Of a stretch of 64,000 nucleotides of DNA, positions 16,935-24,899 are shown piece after piece. Below the pieces are notes generated by a model, which saw nothing but the letters and a program-made list of their open reading frames with translations, was not told the origin of the DNA and did not search any database. Position numbers and translations under genes: made by a program. Numbering within the stretch: the first letter of the stretch is position 1; each line of letters starts with the position of its first letter. This DNA comes from Micromonospora sp. Llam0. Its GTDB lineage: Bacteria; Actinomycetota; Actinomycetes; Mycobacteriales; Micromonosporaceae. The DNA is taken from the NCBI RefSeq assembly GCF_003751085.1, contig NZ_RJJY01000001.1, positions 2,108,001 through 2,172,000 on the forward strand. Reading direction: 5' to 3'.

Positions 16935-17476
16935 GCGGTCCGCCCCGGCCGGGCGGCCGGCGGGGTCAGGGTGAGCGGCTGCCCGGTGAGCAGGGCGGCC
17001 GCCGGGCCGGCGAGGTAGCCGATCAGGTCGGCCAGCGGCTGTGTCGCCGGTGCCTGCGGGGTGAGCAGGCAGTTCACCCGAATGTGCTGCGGCGCCCATT
17101 CGGTGGCCAGGGTCCGGGTCAGCGAGGTCAGACCCGCGTGCAGTGCCGCGCCGGTCGGGCCGGGCGCGTCGGCGGCGGTCAGCAGCAGGCCGCCGCCGGT
17201 GGCACCGGTGAGCAGGTCCCGGCCGGCGCGGGCGGCGGTGAACGCGGCGGTGAGCACGGCCCCGGCGCGGCCGGGCCGGTCCACCGCGGTCGGGGCGACG
17301 CTGTCGCGCAGGTCGGCGACGACCAGGTCCGGCGGGGTCGTGGCGGCACCCGGCGGCCGGGCGCCGAGGCCGGCCAGGGCCGCGGTCAGCGCGGGGGTGG
17401 GTGCGCCGGCGACCCAGACGATGGTACGGCCGGTGAGCGCGCCGGCGGCCAGGCAGCTGGCCTGCGACGTGGTCAC
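16931..17476 (-). CDS. short, degenerate SDR-like protein
   Basis: A 181-residue protein that keeps the C-terminal half of a short-chain dehydrogenase (LTSLTRTLATEWAPQHIRVN, then a GYLAGPAAALLTGQPL ending) but lacks the glycine-rich NAD site and the YxxxK catalytic pair. At the usual YxxxK position it reads PTGAALHAGL. It is about 70 residues shorter than normal. It may be a structural partner or a decaying gene. Its reading frame is intact and is stop-start coupled on both sides (GTGA at 17473-17476, ATGA at 16931-16934), which argues that it is translated as part of the operon. Confidence 0.6.
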   Translation of the reverse strand: MTTSQASCLAAGALTGRTIVWVAGAPTPALTAALAGLGARPPGAATTPPDLVVADLRDSVAPTAVDRPGRAGAVLTAAFTAARAGRDLLTGATGGGLLLTAADAPGPTGAALHAGLTSLTRTLATEWAPQHIRVNCLLTPQAPATQPLADLIGYLAGPAAALLTGQPLTLTPPAARPGRTA

Positions 17477-18636
17477 CGGACCGGCTCCGGCTGGTCGGCG
17501 CCGATCGCCCGGGCGATGACGATCCGCTGGATCTCCGAGGTGCCCTCGTAGATCTCCAGCACCCGCTGGTCACGGTAGAGCCGTTCGGCCGGGCAGGGTT
17601 TGCAGTAGCCTTCCCCGCCGTACACCTGGACGGCGAGGTCGACGGCGCGGTGGGCGACCTCGCTGGTGTAGAGCTTGGCCATGGCGCCGATGGTGGACAC
17701 CGACGTGCCGGCGTCGTAGGCGCGGGCGGCCTGGTAGGTGAGCAGCCGGGCGGCGGTGAGCTCGGTGGCGAGGTCGGCGAGCCGGAAGCCGATCCCCTGG
17801 TGTTCCAGCAGGGTGCGGCCGAACCGGCTGCGGCGGGCGGCCTCGGCGGTGGCGAGCTGGTAGGCGGCCGCGGCGATGCCGAGCCCCTGCGCGGCGACGC
17901 TGATCCGGCCCAGGTCGAGGGTGCGCAGCGCGAGCCGTAGTCCGCGGCCGCGTTCGCCGAGGATCGCGTCGGCCGGTACCCGGGCGTCGAGTTTCAGGTT
18001 GCTGGTCCGGGTGCCCCGGATGCCCATCTTGTCCTCGTAGCGGTCGATGACCGCGCCCGGGGTGTCCTTGTCGATCAGGAAGGCGGTGATGCCGCGGGCC
18101 CCGGCGTCCGGGTCGGTCTTGGCGAAGACCACGTAGTGTTGCGCGGCGCCGCCGTTGCCGATGTAGATCTTCTCGCCGCGCAGCCGGAACCCGTCGCCGT
18201 CGGGCAGCGCGGTGGTGGTGATCGCGGCGGCGTCGCTGCCGGCACCGTTCTCGCTGAGGGCGAAGCTGACCGCCCGGCCCCGGAGCAGGTCGCCGAGGAC
18301 CAGTCGGCGTTGCTCGTCGGTGCCGGCCAGCAGCAGCGGTACCGCGCCGAGTTCGTACGCGGCCAGGATGGCGCCGGTGGCGGCGCAGGCCCGGGAGACC
18401 TCCTCGGTGATCGCGCACACCGCCTGCATGCTCAGCCCGGCCCCGCCGTACTCGGTCGGCACGAAGATGCCGGTCAGTCCGGATTCGACGAAGGCGGCGA
18501 CGTGTTCCCAGGGGTAGCGCTGGTCCCGGTCGAGTTCGGCGGCGGCCGGGGCGAACTTCTCGGCGGCGAGGGTCCGGGCGGTGGCCAGCCAGGTGGCCCC
18601 GACCGGGTCGAGTTCCGGTTCCCACAGCACGCCCAT
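17473..18636 (-). CDS. acyl-CoA dehydrogenase, first gene of the operon
   Basis: A 387-residue canonical acyl-CoA dehydrogenase: FVPTEYGGAGLS, SFALSENGAGSDAAAI, IYIGNGGAAQHYVVFAK, MGIRGTRTSNL and the C-terminal YEGTSEIQRIVIAR. The catalytic Glu is the one in RVLEIYEGTSE. It resembles short/branched-chain enzymes. The ATG at 18636 is preceded by GAAAGGATCC, a usable ribosome site, and opens the leftward ten-gene run ending at 8400. Every junction in that run is an overlap or a one-base gap. The divergent enoyl-CoA hydratase starts 119 bases away, so both share a control region. Confidence 0.93.
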   Translation of the reverse strand: MGVLWEPELDPVGATWLATARTLAAEKFAPAAAELDRDQRYPWEHVAAFVESGLTGIFVPTEYGGAGLSMQAVCAITEEVSRACAATGAILAAYELGAVPLLLAGTDEQRRLVLGDLLRGRAVSFALSENGAGSDAAAITTTALPDGDGFRLRGEKIYIGNGGAAQHYVVFAKTDPDAGARGITAFLIDKDTPGAVIDRYEDKMGIRGTRTSNLKLDARVPADAILGERGRGLRLALRTLDLGRISVAAQGLGIAAAAYQLATAEAARRSRFGRTLLEHQGIGFRLADLATELTAARLLTYQAARAYDAGTSVSTIGAMAKLYTSEVAHRAVDLAVQVYGGEGYCKPCPAERLYRDQRVLEIYEGTSEIQRIVIARAIGADQPEPVR

Positions 18637-18684
18637 CCCGGATCCTTTCCGAAGTCGCCGCCGGTACTTCCCGACCCACCGGCC

Positions 18685-18701
18685 CGTTGATAACGTCAAC
18701 G
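18685..18701. promoter_or_regulatory. candidate operator in the acyl-CoA operon divergent promoter
   Basis: Between the divergent acyl-CoA dehydrogenase and enoyl-CoA hydratase genes is an AT-rich inverted repeat, CGTTGA-TAACG-TCAACG, in otherwise very GC-rich DNA. It lies where both promoters should be. Similar GTT..AAC elements appear before other genes of this island, and a TetR regulator gene lies at 24153-24824. Binding is an inference. Confidence 0.4.
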
Positions 18702-18754
18702 TAGATGTCGACCAGCTTGCCGAGCAAGGTCCGACGTGTCAAGGAGGTCGCACA

Positions 18755-19582
18755 GTGGCAGACCCGACAGGGACAGTGGCGGACCCGACCGGGCCGGTGG
18801 CCGAACAACCGCCGGCACCGGCGGTGCTCACCGGACGGGAGGGCGCCGTCGCCGTCGTCCGACTCAACCGACCGGACCGGCGCAACGCGCTCACCACCGA
18901 CACGATGCACGACCTGGTGGACGCCCTGGCGGCGGCCGACGCCGACCCGCAGGTCCGGGCGATCGTGCTCACCGGCGGCGGCCACACCTTCGCCTCCGGT
19001 GCCGACGTACGCGAACTGCTCGCCCTCGACACCGCCCGGTACCTGGACTCACCCCGGGTCGGCGCGTGGCGGCGGATCATGTCGGTCGGCACCCCGCTGG
19101 TCGCCGCCGTCGCCGGACCGGTCCTCGGCGGCGGCTGCGAGCTGGCCCTCGCCTGCGACCTGGTCGTAGCGGCGGACAACGCGGTGTTCGGGCAGCCGGA
19201 GATCCGGCTCGGCATCATGCCCGGCGCCGGCGGCACCCAACGCTGGGCCCGGGTCGCCGGCCGGTTCGTCGCCGCCGAGGTCGTCCTGCTCGGTCGCACC
19301 GTGGACGCCTGGCGGGCCCGGGACCTGGGTTTGGTGCACCGGGTCGCGCCGCGCGAGCGGGTGGTGCAGGTCGGCGCCGAGGTCGCCCGGGAACTGGCCG
19401 GGTTCGGCCCGATCGCCGTCCGGCAGGCCCGGGCGGCCGTCCGGGCCACCGAGGAGACCCCGCTCAGCGCCGGGCTGGACCTGGAACGCGCGATGCTGGC
19501 CGGGCTGCTCGGCACCGCGGACCGCACCGAGGGGATCACCGCGTTCCTGGACAAGCGCCCGCCCCGGTTCCAGGGCCGGTGA
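18755..19582 (+). CDS. enoyl-CoA hydratase
   Basis: A 275-residue classical crotonase that hydrates a 2-enoyl-CoA. Both catalytic Glu residues are present, one in GGGCELALACD (about residue 129) and one in GQPEIRLGIMPGAGG (about residue 148). The CoA motif LNRPDRRNAL and the oxyanion loop FASGADVREL are also present. The GTG start at 18755 has AAGGAGG 7 bases upstream; the first 25 residues include a short repeat (VADPTG twice) and are probably disordered. It is transcribed rightward, divergent from the acyl-CoA operon, and is followed after 44 bases by a second crotonase-like gene. Confidence 0.9.
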   Translation: MADPTGTVADPTGPVAEQPPAPAVLTGREGAVAVVRLNRPDRRNALTTDTMHDLVDALAAADADPQVRAIVLTGGGHTFASGADVRELLALDTARYLDSPRVGAWRRIMSVGTPLVAAVAGPVLGGGCELALACDLVVAADNAVFGQPEIRLGIMPGAGGTQRWARVAGRFVAAEVVLLGRTVDAWRARDLGLVHRVAPRERVVQVGAEVARELAGFGPIAVRQARAAVRATEETPLSAGLDLERAMLAGLLGTADRTEGITAFLDKRPPRFQGR

Positions 19583-19626
19583 GAACGATCCGTGGGGTGC
19601 CGAGCATCCGTGACGAAGGGACCGAG

Positions 19627-20268
19627 ATGAACATCGCCACCGTCGCGCTGGGCGCCGGCGCCGATTTGACCGACCTGACCACGGCCGTACGCGACGCGGC
19701 GCGGCAGACCGGGCTGGCCGCCGTCCTGGTGGAGGTCGCCGGGGAGACGCTGGACCCGCGGGGCGACCAGGTCGCCGCCAGCGGTGCCGCCGAGCGGCTG
19801 CGCGCCGCGCTGCGCCGGGCGGCGGCACCGACCGTCCTGGCGGTGACCGGCCCGGTCGGCGGGGCCGGGCTGGCCGCGCTGCTGCACTTCGACGTCGTGC
19901 TGTCCGCCCCGACCAGCACGTTCACCGCCGGAGACCCGGACAGCGGGGCGCTGCTCGCCAGCGACCTGGCCGGCCTGCTGACCCGGCGGATCGGGCCGGG
20001 ACGGGCCCGGCACCTGGTGCTCACCGGCCGGTTCCTCGGCGCCGCCACCGCACTGGACTGGGGTCTGGTCGCCGGGGTCGACCCGCAGTGCGCCGACCGG
20101 GCCGGTGAGCTGGCCCGGTCCTGGGCCGACTCCCCGGGTGCCGGACTCGCGCTGCGGGCCCTCGACGCGGCGCAGCGGCTGCCCGCCGCCGACGCCGCCG
20201 GCTACGCCCGCGATATGCTGCCGCTGCTCACCCCGGCCCCGGCGGAGGACACCCGGTCAGGCCGGTGA
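19627..20268 (+). CDS. short crotonase-like protein lacking catalytic Glu
   Basis: A 213-residue protein with a crotonase fold signature (VTGPVGGAGLAALLHFDVVLSAPTS, then RARHLVLTGRFLGAATALDWGLV). It is about 45 residues short and lacks the Glu residues of hydratases. The N-terminal CoA/oxyanion half is compressed. It may be an inactive partner of the upstream hydratase or an enzyme with another chemistry. The ATG at 19627 follows a weak GAAGGGA site. Its 3' end overlaps the convergent HMG-CoA-lyase-family gene by 12 bases. Confidence 0.65.
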   Translation: MNIATVALGAGADLTDLTTAVRDAARQTGLAAVLVEVAGETLDPRGDQVAASGAAERLRAALRRAAAPTVLAVTGPVGGAGLAALLHFDVVLSAPTSTFTAGDPDSGALLASDLAGLLTRRIGPGRARHLVLTGRFLGAATALDWGLVAGVDPQCADRAGELARSWADSPGAGLALRALDAAQRLPAADAAGYARDMLPLLTPAPAEDTRSGR

Positions 20269-21153
20269 CGGGAACAGTCCCGCCCGGCTGAGCCGGCCCG
20301 GGGCGGTGACGCCCAACGCGGCGGCCAGCCAGCGGGCGTCGTCCAGCACCGTCGGCAGGTCCAGTCCCACGTCGACGCCCATCCGGCTCAACGTGTAGGC
20401 GAGGTCCTCGGTGGCCACGTTGCCGGTGGCGGCCGGTGCGAACGGGCAGCCGCCGATCCCGGCCAGGCTGGCGTCCAGGGCGGTGACACCGGACCGGACC
20501 GCCGCCACCGCGTTGGCCACCCCGGTGCTGCGGGTGTCGTGGAAGTGCGCCCGCAGCGACAGTCCGGGGGCGAGGTCGGCGGCCAGGCCGAAGCGCTCCT
20601 CCACGTCGGTCGGCACCGCCACCCCGATCGTGTCGGCCAGCACCAGCTCGTCCGGCGATTCGGCGAGCACCGCACGCAGCACGGTCGCCAGTCGTGCGAC
20701 CGGGACCTCGCCCTCGAACGGGCAGCCGAACGCCGCCCCGACCGTCACCGCGACCCGTACCCCGTCGGCGGCGGCCCGGCGGCGGACGGCCGCCATCGCC
20801 CGCAGCGCCGCCGCCACCGGCATTGCCTGATTGCGTTCGCTGAACGTCTCGGTGGCGAGCACCACCATGTTGATCTCACGGAAGCCGGCGTCGCGGGCCC
20901 GCAGATAACCGCGTTCGTTGAGCACCAGGGCGGTGTAGCGCACCCCGGCGGCGGGGTCCGGCAGACCGGCGGCCACCTGCTCGGCGTCGGCCATCTGCGG
21001 TACCCGGTCCGGCCGGACGAAGGCGGTGACCTCGATGCGCCGCGCGCCGTGGCGGACCGCCCGGCGGACCAGTTCGAGCTTGTCACCGGTCGGCAGCAGG
21101 GTGGCCTCGTTCTGCAGCCCGTCCCGGGGCGCCACCTCGACGATCTCGACCAC
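20257..21153 (-). CDS. hydroxymethylglutaryl-CoA lyase family protein
   Basis: A TIM-barrel lyase of about 298 residues. The motifs are complete: VAPRDGLQNE at the N-terminus (catalytic Arg and metal Asp), VGAAFGCPFEGE, metal-binding HFHDTRSTGVANA, and the signature Cys loop GIGGCPFAPAATGNVATEDL. It should split HMG-CoA or a related 3-hydroxy-3-methyl acyl-CoA into acetyl-CoA and an oxo-acid. I prefer the GTG at 21153, with GGGAG 6 bases upstream; a TTG at 21177 is also in frame but has no ribosome site and would overlap the candidate operator. No methylcrotonyl-CoA or geranyl-CoA carboxylase is nearby, so leucine or acyclic-terpene pathways are not obvious. Confidence 0.85.
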   Translation of the reverse strand: MVEIVEVAPRDGLQNEATLLPTGDKLELVRRAVRHGARRIEVTAFVRPDRVPQMADAEQVAAGLPDPAAGVRYTALVLNERGYLRARDAGFREINMVVLATETFSERNQAMPVAAALRAMAAVRRRAAADGVRVAVTVGAAFGCPFEGEVPVARLATVLRAVLAESPDELVLADTIGVAVPTDVEERFGLAADLAPGLSLRAHFHDTRSTGVANAVAAVRSGVTALDASLAGIGGCPFAPAATGNVATEDLAYTLSRMGVDVGLDLPTVLDDARWLAAALGVTAPGRLSRAGLFPSPA

Positions 21154-21171
21154 GACCACTCCCTGCAGTTG

Positions 21172-21185
21172 CGTCAACGTTTACG
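21172..21185. promoter_or_regulatory. candidate operator between lyase and CaiB genes
   Basis: The 52-base gap between the divergent lyase and CaiB starts contains CGTCAACGTTTACG, a near-perfect inverted repeat (one mismatched pair). It is followed by tgtataaca (21191-21199), a good -10-like element for the rightward gene. The element resembles those at 18685 and 40723. Confidence 0.4.
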
Positions 21186-21205
21186 TGGACTGTATAACAT
21201 CAGGC

Positions 21206-22432
21206 ATGACGCATGCGCCGCCGGACGGCACCCCGGACACCGCACCGCCACTGGCCGGAGTGCGGGTCATCGAGATGGGCTCCCTGATCGCCGGCCCGTT
21301 CTGCGGGCAGCTCCTCGCCGACCACGGCGCCGAGGTGATCAAGGTCGAGCCGCCGGGCGTCGGCGACCCGATGCGCGAATGGGGACGGGAGAAGTCCGAC
21401 GGACGGTCGCTGTGGTGGCCGATCATCGCCCGGAACAAGAAGTCGATCACCCTCGACCTGCGCACCGGGGACGGCCAGCAGATCGCCCGCGACCTGCTGG
21501 CCGACGCGGACGTGCTGCTGGAAAACTTCCGGCCCGGCACGGTGGAGAAGTGGGGACTCGGCTTCGACCAGCTCACCACGATCAACCCGGGGCTGGTCAT
21601 GGTCCGGGTCTCCGGGTTCGGACAGCACGGGCCGTACGCCGAACGACCCGGCTACGGCGCGATCGCCGAGGCGATGGGCGGGCTGCGGTACGTCGTCGGC
21701 GACCCGTCCACCCCGCCCAGCCGGGTCGGCATCAGCCTCGGCGACTCCCTCGCCGCGACGTTCGCCACCCTCGGCACCCTGCTCGCGCTGCGCGCCCGCG
21801 ACCGCACCGGCACCGGTCAGGTCGTCGACGCCGCGATCTACGAGGCGGTCCTCGCGCTGATGGAGTCCCTGGTGCCCGAGTACGGGCTGGCCGGCTTCGT
21901 CCGCGAACGCAGCGGACCGATCCTGCCCAACGTGGCGCCGTCGAACGTCTACCCCACCAGCGACGGCGCGATGGTGCTGATCGCCGCGAACCAGGACACC
22001 GTCTTCCGTCGGCTGGCCGCCGCGATGGGCCACCCGCAGCTCGGCACCGACGAACGGTACGCCAGCCACACCGCCCGGGGCCGGCACCAGGCCGAGCTGG
22101 ACGCCCAGATCGCCGACTGGACCCGGACCCTCAGCGTGGACGCCCTCACCGAGACGCTGATCGCCCATTCCGTACCGGTCGGCAAGATCTACCGGGCGCC
22201 GGAGATGCTCACCGACCCGCACTTCCAGGCCCGCCGGACCATCGTGTCGGTCGACGATCCGGCGCTCGGCGCGGTGCCGATGCAGAACGTGTTCCCCCGG
22301 CTGGACCGCACCCCCGGCGTGGTCCGGCACACCGGCCCGGCACTCGGCGCCCACAACGACGAGGTCTACCAGGGTCTGCTCGGAATGACCGCCGAGCGGT
22401 ACGCGCGGTTGCGGACCGCCGGCGTCATCTGA
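21206..22432 (+). CDS. CaiB/BaiF family CoA-transferase
   Basis: A 408-residue class III CoA-transferase that moves CoA between carboxylic acids by a covalent Asp-anhydride mechanism. Family signatures are GVRVIEMGSLIAGPFCGQLL at the N-terminus, GAEVIKVEPP, NKKSITLDLR, ENFRPGTVEKWG and VRVSGFGQHGPY. The catalytic Asp lies in VGISLGDSLAAT, about residue 176. The ATG at 21206 is close to a -10-like TATAAC, giving a very short leader. It could activate a pathway acid with CoA recycled from an end product, avoiding ATP use. Confidence 0.9.
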   Translation: MTHAPPDGTPDTAPPLAGVRVIEMGSLIAGPFCGQLLADHGAEVIKVEPPGVGDPMREWGREKSDGRSLWWPIIARNKKSITLDLRTGDGQQIARDLLADADVLLENFRPGTVEKWGLGFDQLTTINPGLVMVRVSGFGQHGPYAERPGYGAIAEAMGGLRYVVGDPSTPPSRVGISLGDSLAATFATLGTLLALRARDRTGTGQVVDAAIYEAVLALMESLVPEYGLAGFVRERSGPILPNVAPSNVYPTSDGAMVLIAANQDTVFRRLAAAMGHPQLGTDERYASHTARGRHQAELDAQIADWTRTLSVDALTETLIAHSVPVGKIYRAPEMLTDPHFQARRTIVSVDDPALGAVPMQNVFPRLDRTPGVVRHTGPALGAHNDEVYQGLLGMTAERYARLRTAGVI

Positions 22433-22496
22433 CGGCGGCACCGCCGGCCGGCGTCAGTCCAGCGGCGCCGGTGGCCGCGACGCGCTGTGCGACACG

Positions 22497-23297
22497 TCAG
22501 CCGTGGCGTAGCAGCGCACCCGCGGCGCCGACGAGCGTGGCGCCGCCGTCCAGGGCGATCAGCTGGCCGGTGATCCACTCCCCCGCCGGCCCGGCCAGGA
22601 AGCCGACCAGCTCGGCCACCTCGTCCGGGGTGGTGGCCCGGCCCAGCGGGGTACGGCGCAGCACCTCCGCCAACACGGTGCCGGTGAGTTCGTGGCGTAC
22701 GCCGTCGGTCAGCACGGTGCCCGGCGCCAGACAGTTGCACCGGATCCCGTCGGCGGACCAGCGCTGCGCCAGCGACCGGGTCAGGCCCAGCACCCCGGCG
22801 CGAGCGGCGGCCGAGTGGGCCAGGCCCGGGATACCGGCCTCCGGCGCGGACAGCGAGACGTTCACCACCCGGCCGTGGCCGCGTGCGGCGAGCCACGGAC
22901 GCGCCGACTCGGTCAGCCGGGTGACCGCCGTCAGGTTCAGGTCGGTCACCGCGGCGAACCCCCGGGTGGAGATCCCGGTAGCCGGCGCGACGAACTGCCC
23001 GCCCGCGTTGTTGACCAGGATGTCCAGGCCGTACCGGCGGCCCACCTCGGCGATCAGGTCGGTGACCTGCTCCGGGCGACGCACGTCCAGCGGCCGGGCG
23101 ACGAACCGGCCCGGTGCGGCCAGCCCGGCGGTGCCGGCCAGCGGCTCCGGCCGTCGCCCGACGCCGACCACCAGGGCACCGAGGCCGGCCAGCCGCAGCG
23201 CGACCGCCCGGCCGATACCGGTGCCGGCGCCGGTGACCAGCGCGGTCCGGCCGGCGAGCAGACCGGGGCGCAGCACCTGCGGATCGGCGGCCGTCAC
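22497..23297 (-). CDS. SDR oxidoreductase, PECR-like (His/Arg in place of Tyr/Lys)
   Basis: A 266-residue SDR with an intact cofactor site (TALVTGAGTGIGRAV) and NNAGGQF. At the YxxxK position it reads HSAAAR, and AARAGVLGLTRSLA follows. This matches the peroxisomal trans-2-enoyl-CoA reductase (PECR)/2,4-dienoyl-CoA reductase branch, where Tyr and Lys are replaced. An enoyl- or dienoyl-CoA reductase role therefore fits both the sequence and the acyl-CoA context. The GTG start at 23297 overlaps the preceding SDR stop by four bases. Between it and the convergent CaiB gene (22433-22496) there is only a short GC-rich gap. Confidence 0.8.
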   Translation of the reverse strand: MTAADPQVLRPGLLAGRTALVTGAGTGIGRAVALRLAGLGALVVGVGRRPEPLAGTAGLAAPGRFVARPLDVRRPEQVTDLIAEVGRRYGLDILVNNAGGQFVAPATGISTRGFAAVTDLNLTAVTRLTESARPWLAARGHGRVVNVSLSAPEAGIPGLAHSAAARAGVLGLTRSLAQRWSADGIRCNCLAPGTVLTDGVRHELTGTVLAEVLRRTPLGRATTPDEVAELVGFLAGPAGEWITGQLIALDGGATLVGAAGALLRHG

Positions 23298-24088
23298 GGC
23301 CGGACCAGCCCGGCGACCAGGCCGCCGTCGACCGGCAGCAGCGCCCCGGTGACATAGCTGGCGGCGTCCGAGGCGAGCCAGCAGACCACCTCGGCGATCT
23401 CCTGCGGTTCGGCGGCCCGCCCGATCGGGTGTGCCGCCTCCAGCGCGGTGGTGTCGAACCGGACGATCGGGGTGCGGACCAGGCCGGGACAGACCGCGTT
23501 GACCCGGATACCGGCGGCGGCGTACTCGATCGCCGCGGTCCGGGTGAGTCCGGCGATGCCGTGTTTGCTGGCCACGTACGCAGCCGACGCCGGCACCCCG
23601 CGCAACGCGGCCCCGGACGCGGTGTTGACGATCGACCCGCCGCCGCCCTGGGCGAGCAGCTGGGCGATCTCGACGCGCAGGCAGTGGAAGGTGCCGGTCA
23701 GATTCACCGCCAGCACCCGGTCCCAGACGTGTGCCGGGTAGTCGGCGGTGTCGGCGAACACGCCGGTCACCCCGGCGTTGTTGTGCGCGATGTCGAGCCG
23801 GCCGAACCGCCGGACCACGGCGGCGACCATCGCGGCGACGGAGTCGGCGTCACCGATGTCGACCCGGTGCGCCACGGCGGCCGGACCGATCCGCGCCGCG
23901 ACGGCCTCGGCGGCCGGCAGGTCACGGTCGGCGACCAGCACCCGGGCACCGGCCGCCGCCAGCCGGTGCGCGGTCGCCGCGCCGATCCCGGACCCACCGC
24001 CGGTGACCAGCGCCACCCGGTCGGTCAGGTCGGGACCGGTCGGCCGGCCACCGCCGGTGGCGGGTGCAGCCGGTGCGGCCCGGCTCAC
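23294..24088 (-). CDS. SDR family oxidoreductase
   Basis: A classical short-chain dehydrogenase of 264 residues: cofactor motif ALVTGGGSGIGAAT, an acidic residue for NAD preference in LVADRDL, NNAGVTG, catalytic Ser in NTASGAALRG and YVASK for the Tyr/Lys pair. The start is uncertain: a GTG at 24088 gives a 24-residue lead into the fold, while another GTG at 24142 is 10 bases after the TetR stop. Neither has a strong ribosome site. It probably oxidises a hydroxyl group on a pathway intermediate and is co-transcribed with the TetR gene upstream and the PECR-like gene downstream. Confidence 0.85.
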   Translation of the reverse strand: MSRAAPAAPATGGGRPTGPDLTDRVALVTGGGSGIGAATAHRLAAAGARVLVADRDLPAAEAVAARIGPAAVAHRVDIGDADSVAAMVAAVVRRFGRLDIAHNNAGVTGVFADTADYPAHVWDRVLAVNLTGTFHCLRVEIAQLLAQGGGGSIVNTASGAALRGVPASAAYVASKHGIAGLTRTAAIEYAAAGIRVNAVCPGLVRTPIVRFDTTALEAAHPIGRAAEPQEIAEVVCWLASDAASYVTGALLPVDGGLVAGLVRP

Positions 24089-24152
24089 CGGCCGGCCCCG
24101 ATCGCCCGGGACGGTCTGCTGCCGGCCGCCGCGCCGCGGCACCGGCCGCCGG

Positions 24153-24824
24153 TCAGGACTTCGGTGCCAGGCTGGACAGGGCCAGCTCGATGAAGATCTC
24201 GCCGAAGTCGGCCAGGCTGCGCGGCCCGTCCGGGTCGAACCAGCGGTAGGTCCAGTTGAACATCCCGACGATGCCGAGCACCGCGACGTTCGGGTCGACG
24301 TCGGAGCGGAAATCGCCGCTGGCCGCGCCGTCGGTGATCACCTTCGTCAACAGCCGGCCCCACAGGTCGGCGTTGCGCTGGATGTCGGTCACCTCGTCGC
24401 CGGTCATCACCTTGTGGATGTTCTCGCCGACGAAGATGAACAGCTCCGGCCGGCGCTGCATTGCGTGCACGTAGGCGCGCAGCCCGCGGGTGAGCTTCTC
24501 CGGCGGCGGTGTCGGCTCGGCGACGATCTGCTCCAGCTCCAGGCGCATCTGCTCGATCGGCTGATGCAGCAGCGAGACGAGCAGCTCTTCCTTCGTGCCG
24601 ACGTAGTAGTAGAGCGTGGCCCGGTTGATGCCGACCTCGGTGGCCACGTCCTCCAGGGTGGTCTGGGCGTAGCCGAGCCGCTGGAACACCCGGGCCGCCC
24701 CGTCCAGGACCTCCTGCCAGCGGGCGTCGGACTTGCGGCCACTGGCCAGCCTGCGCTCCATCCGCCGGCGGGCGATGTCGCTGGCTGCCGTCCGGTTGCG
24801 TTCCCGGGTCGCCACGGGCGCCAC
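24153..24824 (-). CDS. TetR/AcrR family transcriptional regulator
   Basis: A 223-residue regulator. The N-terminal 30 residues are basic; the helix-turn-helix follows (AARVFQRLGYAQTTLEDVATEVGINRATLYYYVGTKEELL as a continuous TetR N-domain, about residues 38-78). The helical ligand domain ends with FNWTYRWFDPDG. It sits in the middle of the catabolic island, upstream of two SDR genes, and is the obvious candidate local repressor, probably responding to an acyl-CoA. A GTG at 24824 or one at 24815 may be the true start; GGAGGAG lies just before the first. Its own promoter region (24850-24885) has AT-rich TGAACA and GTTGAT elements. Confidence 0.9.
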   Translation of the reverse strand: MAPVATRERNRTAASDIARRRMERRLASGRKSDARWQEVLDGAARVFQRLGYAQTTLEDVATEVGINRATLYYYVGTKEELLVSLLHQPIEQMRLELEQIVAEPTPPPEKLTRGLRAYVHAMQRRPELFIFVGENIHKVMTGDEVTDIQRNADLWGRLLTKVITDGAASGDFRSDVDPNVAVLGIVGMFNWTYRWFDPDGPRSLADFGEIFIELALSSLAPKS

Positions 24825-24899
24825 ACTCCTCCAGCACGACCGACCAGAGTCGATCTATGAACAGTCGCGTTGATGATAGCGCAGCGCGTCGGACAACGG

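Noticed and set aside
20257..21153. Leucine (liu) or acyclic-terpene (atu) degradation via HMG-CoA
   Set aside because: The HMG-CoA-lyase-family gene is there, but no biotin-dependent methylcrotonyl- or geranyl-CoA carboxylase genes accompany it.
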